A stretch of 62,975 nt of DNA, taken from an uncultured Muribaculaceae bacterium. Lineage in GTDB: Bacteria; Bacteroidota; Bacteroidia; Bacteroidales; Muribaculaceae. Of this stretch, positions 8,095-16,921 are shown piece after piece (the stretch's first letter is position 1; every line of letters starts with the position of its first letter). The position numbers and the translations under genes were made by a program. The stretch covers positions 1 through 62,975 of the forward strand of contig CANNVE010000016.1 in the NCBI GenBank assembly GCA_947525975.1. Reading direction: 5' to 3'. Under the pieces are notes generated by a model. It had not been told where the DNA came from. It made no database searches and was given only the letters and a program-made list of their open reading frames with translations.

Positions 8095-9567
8095 TCAGTA
8101 GGCGAGTACGCTTTTGCGCGATGCGTCGATGCGGAGCAGGATGAAGAGCAGGATGGTGAACCCCCACAGCGAGGAGCCGCCGTAACTGAAGAATGGCAGC
8201 GGGATGCCGATCACCGGGCACAAGCCTATGACCATGCCGATGTTGATGCAGAAGTGGAATATCAGATACGAAGCCACACAATAGGCGTAGACACGCCCGA
8301 ATGTGGTGTGTTGGCGCTCGGCTATCTGTATGATGCGGAGTATCATGGCCAGGAACAGGAGCTCCACGCCCACCGCGCCCCAGAATCCCTCTTCCTCGCC
8401 TATGGTGCAGAAGATGAAGTCAGTGTGCTGCTCGGGCACGTATTTGAGCTTGGTCTGGGTGCCTTCGAGGAATCCTTTGCCCAAGAGGCCGCCGGAGCCT
8501 ATGGCGATCTTCGACTGGTTGACGTTGTATCCGGCTCCGCGCAGATCCTCCTCTATGCCGAGCACCACCTTGATGCGCAGCTGCTGGTGGGGCATCAGCT
8601 TGCCGAAGGCCGCCTCCACGGTGAAGAGGAAGCCGACTGCGAGCACGGCGGTGGCTATCGGTATGAGCAGCTTGCGCAGGCGCATGCGGGCGCTTTCAAA
8701 GCCGAGGTAGACGCAGGCCACGCCGATGGCGAAAAGCATGGCGGCGCGCCCGGGGATGATGATTTCGGTGAAGGCCGAAAGTCCCCACATCGAAAGGCCG
8801 CAGAGCAGATACCACAAGAGCAGATTGCGGGCTATCTCTATGTTGCGTTTCCCGTAGATTACGCTCATGCCCACCGTTATGACCATGACGAGCACAAGAA
8901 TCCAGAATTGGCCGCTTTCAAGCCCGAGTATCTGCGACTCGGTGAATTTGATGGCCACCACAAATATCACCACCGAAAAGAGAGCCGCGAAGAGCACAAG
9001 GCCGCTCATGCCTTCGCGGTAAAGCACGAAAAAGAGCGACATATACACCAGGGCCGACCCGGTCTCATTCTGCAGCAGGATTAGCACAATCGGCATGAAT
9101 ATCAGCGCAAGAGCCTTGGCGTAGTTGCCGGCCTTGGCATTGAGCTGGAAGTTGTAGCCGCTGAAAAGGCGGGCCATGGCCAAGGCCGTGGCGAACTTGG
9201 CCAGCTCGGCGGGCTGAAGGCTCATGGGGCCGATCACAAGCCATGAATGCGAACCTTTGATGTCAGGAGCCACGAAGGGCGTGATGAAAAGGAGCACCAT
9301 CATGGCGCCATATATCACGTAGGCGTAGGTCTCGTAGATGCGCGTCTCCACAAGCAGCAGCGTGAGGCCTATGACGAGCGACAGGGCTATCCATCGCATC
9401 TGCTTGCCCGAAAACTCATCGAACGAGAAGAGATTGGCGTGGTCAAAATCATAGCAGGCGGCGTAGATGCTGACAGCGCCGCACACCACCATGATCAGGT
9501 AGAGAATTATGGTGACCCAGTCGATCTGGCTGAAAATCGAAGTCTGGCCATTGCGTAGTTGACTCAT
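8095..9567 (-). CDS. rodA: Rod-shape-determining protein RodA (SEDS peptidoglycan polymerase)
   Basis: The 490-residue polytopic protein belongs to the FtsW/RodA/SpoVE family: segments such as FVAPDIKGSHSWL, QPAELAKFATALAMARLF, LLQNETGSALVY and the C-terminal PLPFFSYGGSSLWGF are SEDS hallmarks. RodA polymerises lipid II glycan strands together with the class B PBP encoded next to it. It is longer than E. coli RodA (about 370 residues) because of an inserted central block, which is common in Bacteroidetes. It lies 12 nt after mrdA in the mreBCD-mrdA-rodA series. Confidence 0.95.
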   Translation of the reverse strand: MSQLRNGQTSIFSQIDWVTIILYLIMVVCGAVSIYAACYDFDHANLFSFDEFSGKQMRWIALSLVIGLTLLLVETRIYETYAYVIYGAMMVLLFITPFVAPDIKGSHSWLVIGPMSLQPAELAKFATALAMARLFSGYNFQLNAKAGNYAKALALIFMPIVLILLQNETGSALVYMSLFFVLYREGMSGLVLFAALFSVVIFVVAIKFTESQILGLESGQFWILVLVMVITVGMSVIYGKRNIEIARNLLLWYLLCGLSMWGLSAFTEIIIPGRAAMLFAIGVACVYLGFESARMRLRKLLIPIATAVLAVGFLFTVEAAFGKLMPHQQLRIKVVLGIEEDLRGAGYNVNQSKIAIGSGGLLGKGFLEGTQTKLKYVPEQHTDFIFCTIGEEEGFWGAVGVELLFLAMILRIIQIAERQHTTFGRVYAYCVASYLIFHFCINIGMVIGLCPVIGIPLPFFSYGGSSLWGFTILLFILLRIDASRKSVLAY

Positions 9568-9579
9568 AGGGCGAGAGGG

Positions 9580-11442
9580 CTATTTCTTCTGTTTGGGAGG
9601 TGCGTAATACACCGACGAGGAGAGCAGAAACTGCTCAAGGTATTTGCGGCTCGGATGTATTGTACCCGTGAGATATTTCTCCATAACCAGGGCGCCAGTG
9701 GGCACTCCGTAGGTCGCGCCCCAGCCTCCATTCTCGATGTATGCGCATACGGCGATCTTCGGATTGTCGAAAGGTGCGAATCCCATGAAAGCCGAGTGAT
9801 CTTCCCCATGAGGATTCTGTGCAGTACCCGTCTTTCCGGCCACTTCTATGCCGGGGATGTTAGCCTTTCCACAAGTGCCTCCAATCACCGCCATACGCAT
9901 ACCCTGGGCAACATCGGCGAAGTATTCGGGATTGATGGTTGGAATACGCTTTTGCGTGTATTCTTCCGAGATTACAGTGTCTTGGATTTCCTTCACCACG
10001 TGGGGGGTGTAGAAATATCCACGGTTGGCGATAGTGGCGCAGAGATTCGCTATCTGCAGAGGCGTGGCCAGCACCTCGCCCTGGCCTATGGCCACGGATA
10101 TGATGGTGTTGGCGCTCCAGTGGGTGGCGCCATAGTTCTTGTCATAGAAAGCGGAGTTGGGGATGAAGCCTCGACGCTCGCCCGGGAGGTCGATGCCGAG
10201 CTTGTATCCGTAGCCCATCGACACGAGGTGGTTTTTCCACACCTCAAATGCGTTGGAGGGGTTGCCGTATTTCGAGCGTTTATCAATCATGGCCTTGAAG
10301 CCGTAGCAGAAATAAGCGTTGCATGACGTCTGCAGAGCAGGCAGCAGGGGCAACGGCGAGCCGTGGGGGTGGCAACGCACGCGCAGGCCTCCGCTGATGT
10401 ATCCGCGCGAGCAGGGATACATGGTCTTGTCGGTGATGATGCCCTCTTCGAGGAATATCAGGCCTTGTGTGGGCTTGAACGTGGAGCCGGGCGGGTATCC
10501 GGCCATTATGGCACGGTCGAACAGGGGCCAGTCGGGAGCATTCACCAGCTTGCGGTAATTCTCGCCTCGCTTGCGGCCCACGAGCAGATTCGGGTCATAG
10601 TTGGGCGACGACACCAGGCACAGCACCTCGCCCGTCGACGGCTCGATGGCCACCACGGCTCCGCGCTTGCCCACCATGAGGCTTTCGGCGTATTCCTGCA
10701 GCTTGATGTCGATGCTGAGGGTGAGGTCGCGGCCAGAAATCGGAGCGATGTCATGGGCGCCGTCTTCGTAACGGCCCTGGATGCGTCCGTGGGCGTCGCG
10801 TATGAGTATCTCCACGCCCTTTATGCCGCGCAGCTCCTTCTCATAGCTTTTCTCTATGCCAAGGTCGCCTGTATAGTCGCCAGGGGCGTAATAATCGTCG
10901 GCCTGGATGTCGGCCTGCGAAGCCTCGCGTATGTTTCCGAGCACGTTTGCGCCCGATGTGCCGGCGTATTGCCGCAATATCCTTTTCTGTATGAAGAATC
11001 CGGGGAATCGGTAGAGCTTTTCCTGCAGGCGTCCGTAATCCTGGGCCGACAGGTGGCTCACGAGCCTCTGCGGCGTATAGGAGGAGTATCCCGGATTGAG
11101 GCGCGGGTCCTTCATGTCGGCAAGCCTTTTGAGCAGCTCTTCGCGAGTCATGTTGAGGGCGTTGCAGAAACTCACGGTGTCGAATTCCTGAACATCCCTG
11201 GGTATGAGCATCACGTCGTAGGCCGGCTGGTTGAAGACCACAAGCTCACCGTTGCGGTCATAGATCAGGCCGCGCGACGGATATATGGTCTTGCGCAGGA
11301 AAGCGTTGGAGTCGGCCGAGCGCTTATATTTCGCGTCGGCAATCTGCAGGTTGAACAGGCGGACGCCGTAGATTAAGGCTATGAGTATGATGAACCCGCA
11401 GATTACGTATTTGCGTTTTTCGAGATTATAATCCTTTCTCAT
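9580..11442 (-). CDS. mrdA: Penicillin-binding protein 2 (peptidoglycan DD-transpeptidase)
   Basis: The 620-residue class B PBP has one N-terminal membrane helix (about 12-30), a PBP-dimerisation region, and a transpeptidase domain with the active-site serine motif STFK (320-323), SCN (373-375) and KTG (537-539). It cross-links wall peptides during elongation as partner of RodA. Its start overlaps the end of mreD by 17 nt, showing tight operon packing. Confidence 0.95.
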   Translation of the reverse strand: MRKDYNLEKRKYVICGFIILIALIYGVRLFNLQIADAKYKRSADSNAFLRKTIYPSRGLIYDRNGELVVFNQPAYDVMLIPRDVQEFDTVSFCNALNMTREELLKRLADMKDPRLNPGYSSYTPQRLVSHLSAQDYGRLQEKLYRFPGFFIQKRILRQYAGTSGANVLGNIREASQADIQADDYYAPGDYTGDLGIEKSYEKELRGIKGVEILIRDAHGRIQGRYEDGAHDIAPISGRDLTLSIDIKLQEYAESLMVGKRGAVVAIEPSTGEVLCLVSSPNYDPNLLVGRKRGENYRKLVNAPDWPLFDRAIMAGYPPGSTFKPTQGLIFLEEGIITDKTMYPCSRGYISGGLRVRCHPHGSPLPLLPALQTSCNAYFCYGFKAMIDKRSKYGNPSNAFEVWKNHLVSMGYGYKLGIDLPGERRGFIPNSAFYDKNYGATHWSANTIISVAIGQGEVLATPLQIANLCATIANRGYFYTPHVVKEIQDTVISEEYTQKRIPTINPEYFADVAQGMRMAVIGGTCGKANIPGIEVAGKTGTAQNPHGEDHSAFMGFAPFDNPKIAVCAYIENGGWGATYGVPTGALVMEKYLTGTIHPSRKYLEQFLLSSSVYYAPPKQKK

Positions 11443-11947
11443 GTTGGCGGGTGAAGATGGAGTCGAGTGCGTAGATTAGAGCGGAGGTAAAGATTGAGCT
11501 TGTGATTATCTGCAGCAATATGCGCCAGAAGCTGAATACGGCGAGCGAATCCACCGTCAGAGCCAGCGCGCAGTAGGCCACGGTCATCGTCAGCATATAT
11601 TTCAGGAAGGCGGCGGATCCCATGGAGCGCTGGCTTGGCTTGAGGCCCGCCAGATCATCGTCGCGCTGCACGTAAAGGTGGAATATCGGCTTGCGGGCGA
11701 AGGCCAGCACGGTGCATGACAGGGCGTTGACGCCGTATGTGTTGCTGAAGATGTCGACCGTGAGGCCGAGCAGAAACCCGATTGTGACCGATAGGTTAGT
11801 GGGCCACGTGATGGGCATAGATATGATAGCGTATACAAACACCAGGGGCACAGCCATGCCGAACAGCACCAGGTTGTTGAATATCACAGCCTGCGCCAGC
11901 ACGAGGAGCACCACCTTCAAAAAATATGTAAACGCTATCTTTGACAT
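11426..11947 (-). CDS. mreD: Rod-shape-determining protein MreD
   Basis: The 173-residue, very hydrophobic protein has five or six membrane segments. Its place between mreC and mrdA identifies it as MreD, the membrane partner of MreC in the elongasome. Sequence alone is weakly conserved (segment GFLLGLTVDIFSNTYGVNAL is typical). It overlaps mrdA by 17 nt and starts with ATG 12 nt after mreC. Confidence 0.88.
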   Translation of the reverse strand: MSKIAFTYFLKVVLLVLAQAVIFNNLVLFGMAVPLVFVYAIISMPITWPTNLSVTIGFLLGLTVDIFSNTYGVNALSCTVLAFARKPIFHLYVQRDDDLAGLKPSQRSMGSAAFLKYMLTMTVAYCALALTVDSLAVFSFWRILLQIITSSIFTSALIYALDSIFTRQHEKGL

Positions 11948-11959
11948 TAGGCCTGGTTG

Positions 11960-12814
11960 TCATCTCGCGGGCTTGTAGTCAGCCTCGGCGAGCTTGTTGA
12001 GTTCGTCTATATCATTGTTGATCACCACCTGGGCATTGCTCAGGGTGGCGAAGTCAGTGAAGAGCTTCACTTTGAGGGTGAAGAAATTGTCATTCTTGCC
12101 GTCAGAGCCTTCCTCCACCACTCCCACGGGAAGCCCCTCGGGGAACACGGCTGAATAGCCGCTGGTGACCACCGTGTCGCCGGGATGGAACACAGTGTGC
12201 TTGGGCAGCTCCTCAAGTGTGGCGTAGCGGGGGTCTGAGCCTGTCCATGACAAGGAGCCGAAGTTGGAATTGCCCTTAATCTTGCACGAAAGCTTCAGAT
12301 TGGGATTGAGCAGCGATATCACGCGCGAATAATGGGGCCCGACTACGTTGACGATGCCCACCACGCCATTCTGGTCGACGACGCCCATCTCAGGCTTGAC
12401 GCCATCGAGCTCCCCCTTGTTGAGGGTGATGTAGTTATAGGGCTTGGCCACCGAATTGCTGACCACGTGGGCCACCACAAACTCGAAGCGCCTCGCGCCC
12501 TCGGGCATCAGGGCTGTGTCGTTGGCAAGGGTGTCTTCCTGCATGCGGAGCACCTGATTCTGCAGGCTGATGAGCTCGGCCTGGAGCAGGGCGTTGCGCT
12601 CGTTGAGGTCGTTGTTGGCCTGGCGCAGATTGAAATACGAATACACCTCATTGGCCGCTCCGTAGACCGTCGCCACCGCCGAGTTGGCGGTGGTGAGGTA
12701 TACGTGATGCTGATATGGGTTGCGGCTGAAGAGCAGCACACAACTCAACACAACATACAGCAAGAAAAAGAACCACTTGCTGTTGCGTACGAAAAATGAG
12801 ATCAGCTCGCGCAA
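11960..12814 (-). CDS. mreC: Rod-shape-determining protein MreC
   Basis: The 284-residue protein has an N-terminal membrane anchor (about 10-30), a coiled coil (NLRQANNDLNERNALLQAEL, about 62-81) and the periplasmic beta-rich domain with GVVGIVNVVGPHYSRVISLL. MreC organises PBP2/RodA along the cell cylinder. The start appears to be TTG (12814), only 4 nt after the mreB stop, which implies translational coupling. Confidence 0.93.
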   Translation of the reverse strand: MRELISFFVRNSKWFFFLLYVVLSCVLLFSRNPYQHHVYLTTANSAVATVYGAANEVYSYFNLRQANNDLNERNALLQAELISLQNQVLRMQEDTLANDTALMPEGARRFEFVVAHVVSNSVAKPYNYITLNKGELDGVKPEMGVVDQNGVVGIVNVVGPHYSRVISLLNPNLKLSCKIKGNSNFGSLSWTGSDPRYATLEELPKHTVFHPGDTVVTSGYSAVFPEGLPVGVVEEGSDGKNDNFFTLKVKLFTDFATLSNAQVVINNDIDELNKLAEADYKPAR

Positions 12815-12818
12815 TTGA

Positions 12819-13838
12819 TCAGCGTATTAGGAACTGGAACTTATCGATATTCTTCAATGCCACGCCTGTGCCTCGGGCCACAGCCAGCAGAGGGTCGTCG
12901 GCTATGTGGAATTTTATGCCGATCTTGTCGGTGAGGCGCTTGTCGAGGCCGCGCAGCATGGCTCCGCCGCCGGCAAGCCAGATGCCGTTGCGCACGATGT
13001 CGGCGTAGAGCTCAGGCGGGGTCTGCTCGAGGGCGCTGAGCACGGCTGCCTCGATCTTCGAGATCGACTTCTCGATGCAGTGGCTGATCTCCTGGTAAGA
13101 TACGGGCACCTCCATAGGCAGGGCCGTCATCTGGTTGGGACCATGCACCACGAAATCCTCCGGAGGATTGTCGATCTCTGTGAGGGCTGCGCCTACGTTG
13201 ATCTTGATGAGCTCGGCTGTGCGCTCGCCCACCTTCACGTTGTGAGCGCGGCGCATGTGATTCTGTATGTCGTCGGTGAGGTCATCGCCGGCTATCTGTA
13301 TGCTCTTGTTGCTGACGATGCCGCCGAGAGAGATCACGGCAATCTCGGTGGTGCCGCCGCCGATGTCCACGATCATGTTGCCCTCGGGAGCGGTGACGTC
13401 GAGCCCGATGCCGAGAGCGGCTGCCATAGGCTCATAGATCATGTATGTGTCGCGGCTGCCTGCGTGCTCCGAAGAGTCGCGCACGGCGCGGGTCTCGACT
13501 TCGGTAGATCCCGAGGGGATGCCGATGACCATGCGCAGCGAGGGAGCGAACCAGTTGTTCTTCGAGCTGGCCTTCTTCACGAGGCCGCGTATCATGAGCT
13601 CGGCAGCCTGGAAGTCGGCTATGACGCCCTTGCGCAGAGGGCGCACGGTGCGTATGTGCTCATGCTCCTTGCCCTGCATCTGCTGGGCCTCCTTGCCGAC
13701 AGCGATGAGCTTTTCGGTTTTTTTATCAATCGCCACGATCGAAGGCTCGTCCACCACGATCTTGTCGTTGTGGAGAATCACAGTGTTGGCTGTGCCCAGG
13801 TCGATGGCAATTTCTTTTGTGAAAGAGAAAAATCGCAT
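12819..13838 (-). CDS. mreB: Rod-shape-determining protein MreB (actin-like)
   Basis: The 339-residue actin homologue begins with IAIDLGTANT (phosphate-1 loop), and has GTTEIAVISLGG (phosphate-2 loop) and WLAGGGAMLRGLDKRL (adenosine region). It forms membrane-bound filaments that guide the elongasome. It is the first gene of mreBCD-mrdA-rodA. No TAnnTTTG box is visible in the 115 bp to purH, so transcription from purH through the hairpin between them is possible. Confidence 0.97.
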   Translation of the reverse strand: MRFFSFTKEIAIDLGTANTVILHNDKIVVDEPSIVAIDKKTEKLIAVGKEAQQMQGKEHEHIRTVRPLRKGVIADFQAAELMIRGLVKKASSKNNWFAPSLRMVIGIPSGSTEVETRAVRDSSEHAGSRDTYMIYEPMAAALGIGLDVTAPEGNMIVDIGGGTTEIAVISLGGIVSNKSIQIAGDDLTDDIQNHMRRAHNVKVGERTAELIKINVGAALTEIDNPPEDFVVHGPNQMTALPMEVPVSYQEISHCIEKSISKIEAAVLSALEQTPPELYADIVRNGIWLAGGGAMLRGLDKRLTDKIGIKFHIADDPLLAVARGTGVALKNIDKFQFLIR

Positions 13839-13877
13839 TATTGGTTATGTTATGTTTTTCGGGCTGGCGCTCCGGGC

Positions 13878-13914
13878 ATCCGGCATCCGAGGCTCACGCC
13901 ATCGGATGCCGGAT
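13878..13914 (-). terminator. Hairpin between purH and mreB
   Basis: A perfect 13-bp inverted repeat (13878-13890 and 13902-13914) with an 11-nt loop lies downstream of purH. No U-run follows, so it may be a partial or rho-assisted terminator that lets some transcription pass into mreB. Confidence 0.5.
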
Positions 13915-13953
13915 CGGGATGCGTCAATCTGAATTGTGATTATTTCAGGTCAA

Positions 13954-15483
13954 TCAATGCTTGAAGTGGCGGAATCCGGTCATGACCATGGCCATGCCGT
14001 GAGCGTCGCAGTATTCCACCGACTCATTGTCGCGGATCGAGCCGCCGGGGTGAATCACAGCCTTGATGCCGGCCTTGTCGGCTATCTCCACGCAGTCGGC
14101 GAAGGGGAAGAAAGCGTCAGAAGCCATCACAGCGCCTTCGAGATCGAAGTTGAAGCTGCGGGCCTTCTCGATAGCCTGCTTCAGGGCATCTACGCGCGAT
14201 GTCTGGCCTACGCCGCTGGCGCAGAGCTGGCCGTTCTTGGCGAGCACGATCGAGTTGCTCTTTGACTGCTTCACGATCTTGTTGGCGAAGAGCATATCCT
14301 CAACCTGCTGGGCCGTGGGGGCGATCTTGGTCACCACCTTCAGGTCTTCAGGGGTCTCGGTCTTGAGGTCGCGCTCCTGCATGAGGGAGCCGTTGAGGCA
14401 TGAGCGGAAAGAGCGCTTGCCGTCGATGCCGCTTTTCTGCACCAGGATGATGCGGTTCTTCTTCTGCATGAGGATAGCGAGGGCGTCGTCGGTGTATTCG
14501 GGCGCGATGCAGACCTCGAAGAAAATCTTGTTCATGCCCTCGGCCGTTACGGCATCAACAGGGCGGTTGGCGATGAGGATGCCGCCGAATGCCGATACAG
14601 GGTCGCCGGCGAGAGCGTCAGCCCAAGCCTGCGCGAGAGTGTCGCGCGAGGCAACGCCGCAAGCGTTGTTGTGCTTGAGTATGGCAAATGTAGGAGCGTC
14701 AAACTCGGCTATGAGGTTGACTGCGGCATCGATGTCAAGCAGGTTGTTGTATGAAATCTCCTTGCCGTGGAGCTGGGCGAACATGGCGTCGAAGTCGCCG
14801 AAGAAGAAACCCTGCTGATGGGGATTCTCGCCGTAGCGCATGTGCTTGCATCCGTCGATGGCCACGCGCATGGCCGATGGCTGCTCGGCGAGGGAGTCGA
14901 AATATCCGAAGATGGCCGAGTCATAGGCCGAAGACACGGCGAAGGCCTCCTTGGCGAGCCATTGGCGGTCGGCCAGGGTGGTAGCGGCACCGTTCTTGTC
15001 GAGCATGCCCGCGAGGGCTGCGTACTGACCTTTGGAGGCCACGATGGCCACATCGTTATAGTTCTTGGCTGCGGCGCGTATGAGCGAGATGCCGCCGATG
15101 TCAATCTTCTCGATGATGTCAGCCTGCGAGGCTCCCGAGGCCACGGTGTCGACAAACGGATACAGGTCAACGATGACAAGGTCGATGGCCGGAATTTCGT
15201 ATTGAGCGGTCTCCGCCTGGTCACCTTCGTGATCGCGGCGGTTGAGGATGCCGCCAAATACCTTGGGATGAAGCGTCTTTACGCGGCCTCCGAGTATGGA
15301 TGGATATCCTGTGAGGTCTTCTACGGCGTCACATTCATAGCCGAGGCTTTCGATGAATTTGCGGGTGCCTCCTGTTGACAGAAAGCGTACACCTCCGTCA
15401 TGGAGCATGCGAAGAATCACGTCGAGTCCGTCCTTGTGATAGACAGATACAAGAGCTGTGGTAATCTTTTTCAGGTCTGACAT
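13954..15483 (-). CDS. purH: Bifunctional AICAR transformylase / IMP cyclohydrolase
   Basis: The 509-residue enzyme performs the last two steps of IMP synthesis. The N-terminal MGS-like cyclohydrolase domain shows VSVYHKDGLD, RFLSTGGTRKFIESLG and GRVKTLHPKVFGGIL; the C-terminal transformylase domain has RYGENPHQ, AILKHNNACGVA and the terminal HPGGSIRDNE. A complete promoter precedes it (15518-15549). A purH-mreB neighbourhood is familiar from other Bacteroidales. Confidence 0.97.
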   Translation of the reverse strand: MSDLKKITTALVSVYHKDGLDVILRMLHDGGVRFLSTGGTRKFIESLGYECDAVEDLTGYPSILGGRVKTLHPKVFGGILNRRDHEGDQAETAQYEIPAIDLVIVDLYPFVDTVASGASQADIIEKIDIGGISLIRAAAKNYNDVAIVASKGQYAALAGMLDKNGAATTLADRQWLAKEAFAVSSAYDSAIFGYFDSLAEQPSAMRVAIDGCKHMRYGENPHQQGFFFGDFDAMFAQLHGKEISYNNLLDIDAAVNLIAEFDAPTFAILKHNNACGVASRDTLAQAWADALAGDPVSAFGGILIANRPVDAVTAEGMNKIFFEVCIAPEYTDDALAILMQKKNRIILVQKSGIDGKRSFRSCLNGSLMQERDLKTETPEDLKVVTKIAPTAQQVEDMLFANKIVKQSKSNSIVLAKNGQLCASGVGQTSRVDALKQAIEKARSFNFDLEGAVMASDAFFPFADCVEIADKAGIKAVIHPGGSIRDNESVEYCDAHGMAMVMTGFRHFKH

Positions 15484-15517
15484 ACTGGAAATCTTAAATA
15501 GCTATTTTATCAAAGTG

Positions 15518-15549
15518 CAAAGGTACTAAATAATCTGACACCGCACAAA
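15518..15549 (-). promoter_or_regulatory. Promoter of purH
   Basis: On the minus strand TTTG (15549-15546) and TACCTTTG (15525-15518) are separated by exactly 20 nt. The leader to the purH ATG would be about 28 nt. No purine riboswitch-like structure is visible. Confidence 0.75.
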
Positions 15550-15646
15550 TTTCAGTCGGCCCTTTTCCGAAAAATTAACTCTATCGACGCGCTTCCCGTC
15601 CCGTCAAAAAGCGTAGCGGGCCAGCCAGCCTCGCCAATATACGACG

Positions 15647-15679
15647 AAGAGGCTGCCTGATCTCTGTCAGACAGCCTCT
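15647..15679 (-). terminator. Hairpin downstream of the ompH operon
   Basis: Outer stem AAGAGGCTG/CAGCCTCTT (9 bp) and inner stem CTGA/TCAG lie 22 nt past the last ompH stop codon. It lacks a clear U-tract on the minus strand, so termination is probable rather than certain. Confidence 0.55.
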
Positions 15680-15700
15680 TGGTTATGCGATTGGGGAATA

Positions 15701-16234
15701 TCAGTTAGCGGCGGGAGCCTGGGCGTTGGTCTGGGGAGTCACGCCGAGACGCTTTGCCACGATGTTGGTGACATCCTCTACCTGCGCGCCCTCGTAAACC
15801 GAAAGGCCCACGGGGAAGATGAACACGTATCCGCCCTCCTGGCCGATGGCCTTGGTGGCGTCAAGAATCTTCTGCTGGATGGGAGCAGCCTGCTGCATCT
15901 GCATGCGCTGCAGATCCTGCTGGGCGCTGTTGAGGAATTGCTGAGCCTTCTGGTCGAGCTCTGTCATCTCCTGCATGCGGCGGTCCTTGATGGCCTTGGG
16001 GGTAGCGGCGTCCTGGTCGAGCTGCTGGTATTCAGTCATTTTCTTGTCAAACTCCTCTTTGAGCTTTCCGTATTCGTCTTCATACTTTTTAGATGCTTCG
16101 GCGATCTGATTCTGCATGGCTGTGTATTCAGGCATGCCGAGCATGATGGCGTCGAAGTTGATGACGCCGAATTTCTGAGCGAAGATGCTCATGGGCAGCG
16201 CGATGAGAAGCGCAAGAATGATTCTTTTATTCAT
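15701..16234 (-). CDS. OmpH/Skp family periplasmic chaperone (1)
   Basis: The 177-residue protein has a signal peptide (about 1-19, ending SIFAQ), then the OmpH start KFGVINFDAIMLGMPEY and a long charged coiled-coil middle rich in K, E and Q. Skp-type trimers hold unfolded outer-membrane proteins for BamA. A Q/A/P/N-rich tail follows. It lies at the end of uppS-bamA-ompH-ompH and has its own -7 box (16286-16293). Confidence 0.9.
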   Translation of the reverse strand: MNKRIILALLIALPMSIFAQKFGVINFDAIMLGMPEYTAMQNQIAEASKKYEDEYGKLKEEFDKKMTEYQQLDQDAATPKAIKDRRMQEMTELDQKAQQFLNSAQQDLQRMQMQQAAPIQQKILDATKAIGQEGGYVFIFPVGLSVYEGAQVEDVTNIVAKRLGVTPQTNAQAPAAN

Positions 16235-16285
16235 AGTTTATTGTTTGATTTTTATTTGCGTGTCGGTTTGAAAACATCAATGGTG

Positions 16286-16293
16286 CAAAGATA
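16286..16293 (-). promoter_or_regulatory. -7 box upstream of the distal ompH
   Basis: TATCTTTG on the minus strand, 52 nt before the ATG at 16234. No convincing TTTG lies 20 nt upstream. It suggests an internal promoter that can express this chaperone apart from bamA. Confidence 0.5.
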
Positions 16294-16336
16294 ATAATAA
16301 ATTTGCAATATATCGATGTTTTGCAAAAATAAAATG

Positions 16337-16852
16337 TCAGTTGGAATATCCGAGCTTGCCGAGCACCTCGTTGCTGACATCTATGCGCGGCGACGCATAG
16401 ATGATGTCGCTCGACGATGCGCGGTCGAAAATGGCCTGATAGCCCCTCTCCTCGGCCACCTTCTTGATGGCGTTGTAGATGTCGTCCTGTATGGGCTTAA
16501 GCAGGGTCTGGCGCTTCTGGTAGAGCTCACCGTCGGGGCCGAAATATCTATATCTCAGCTCGGTGGCCTCCTTCTCCTTCGCCACGATTTCCTGCTCGCG
16601 CTTCTTCACCTGCTCATCGGTGAGGAACACCTTGTCTGAAAGGAAATTCTGATACATGTTCTGGGCTTCGGTGGCCTTTGCGTCAACCTCTTTCTGCCAG
16701 CGCTGCGAGAGCTGGTCAAGCTGCTCGTTGGCCATCTCGTAGGCGGGTATGTTCTTGAGCACATACTCCATGTCGACCATAGCGAATTTCTGGGCCATTG
16801 CGCCTAAAGCGCCCGCGATGGCTACGCAGATTATAAGTGCAAAACGTCTCAT
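16337..16852 (-). CDS. OmpH/Skp family periplasmic chaperone (2)
   Basis: The 171-residue paralogue of the neighbouring gene has a signal peptide ending near AMAQ (about 1-20), KFAMVDMEYVLKNIPAYEMA at the OmpH start, a coiled-coil centre (WQKEVDAKATEAQNMYQ; EQVKKREQEIVAKEKEA) and a folded end with YQAIFDRASSSDIIYA. It lies 69 nt after bamA. Two tandem skp-like genes after bamA are usual in Bacteroidales. Confidence 0.92.
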   Translation of the reverse strand: MRRFALIICVAIAGALGAMAQKFAMVDMEYVLKNIPAYEMANEQLDQLSQRWQKEVDAKATEAQNMYQNFLSDKVFLTDEQVKKREQEIVAKEKEATELRYRYFGPDGELYQKRQTLLKPIQDDIYNAIKKVAEERGYQAIFDRASSSDIIYASPRIDVSNEVLGKLGYSN

Positions 16853-16921
16853 TTCATCATTGTTTTGGGGTTAGTAACTACTATATAAGACACTTATCAG
16901 CCCAAATAGTTTAGTCTGTCA

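Noticed and set aside
7517-8281. 254-residue version of the membrane protein downstream of rodA
   Set aside because: The first ~72 residues overlap rodA in another frame and are His/Arg-rich; the ATG at 8065 starts a proper membrane helix.
8092-9084. 330-residue plus-strand frame opposite rodA
   Set aside because: Antisense shadow; rodA on the other strand has clear SEDS motifs.
12906-13964. 352-residue plus-strand frame opposite mreB
   Set aside because: Antisense shadow of a strongly conserved gene, with no recognisable domain.
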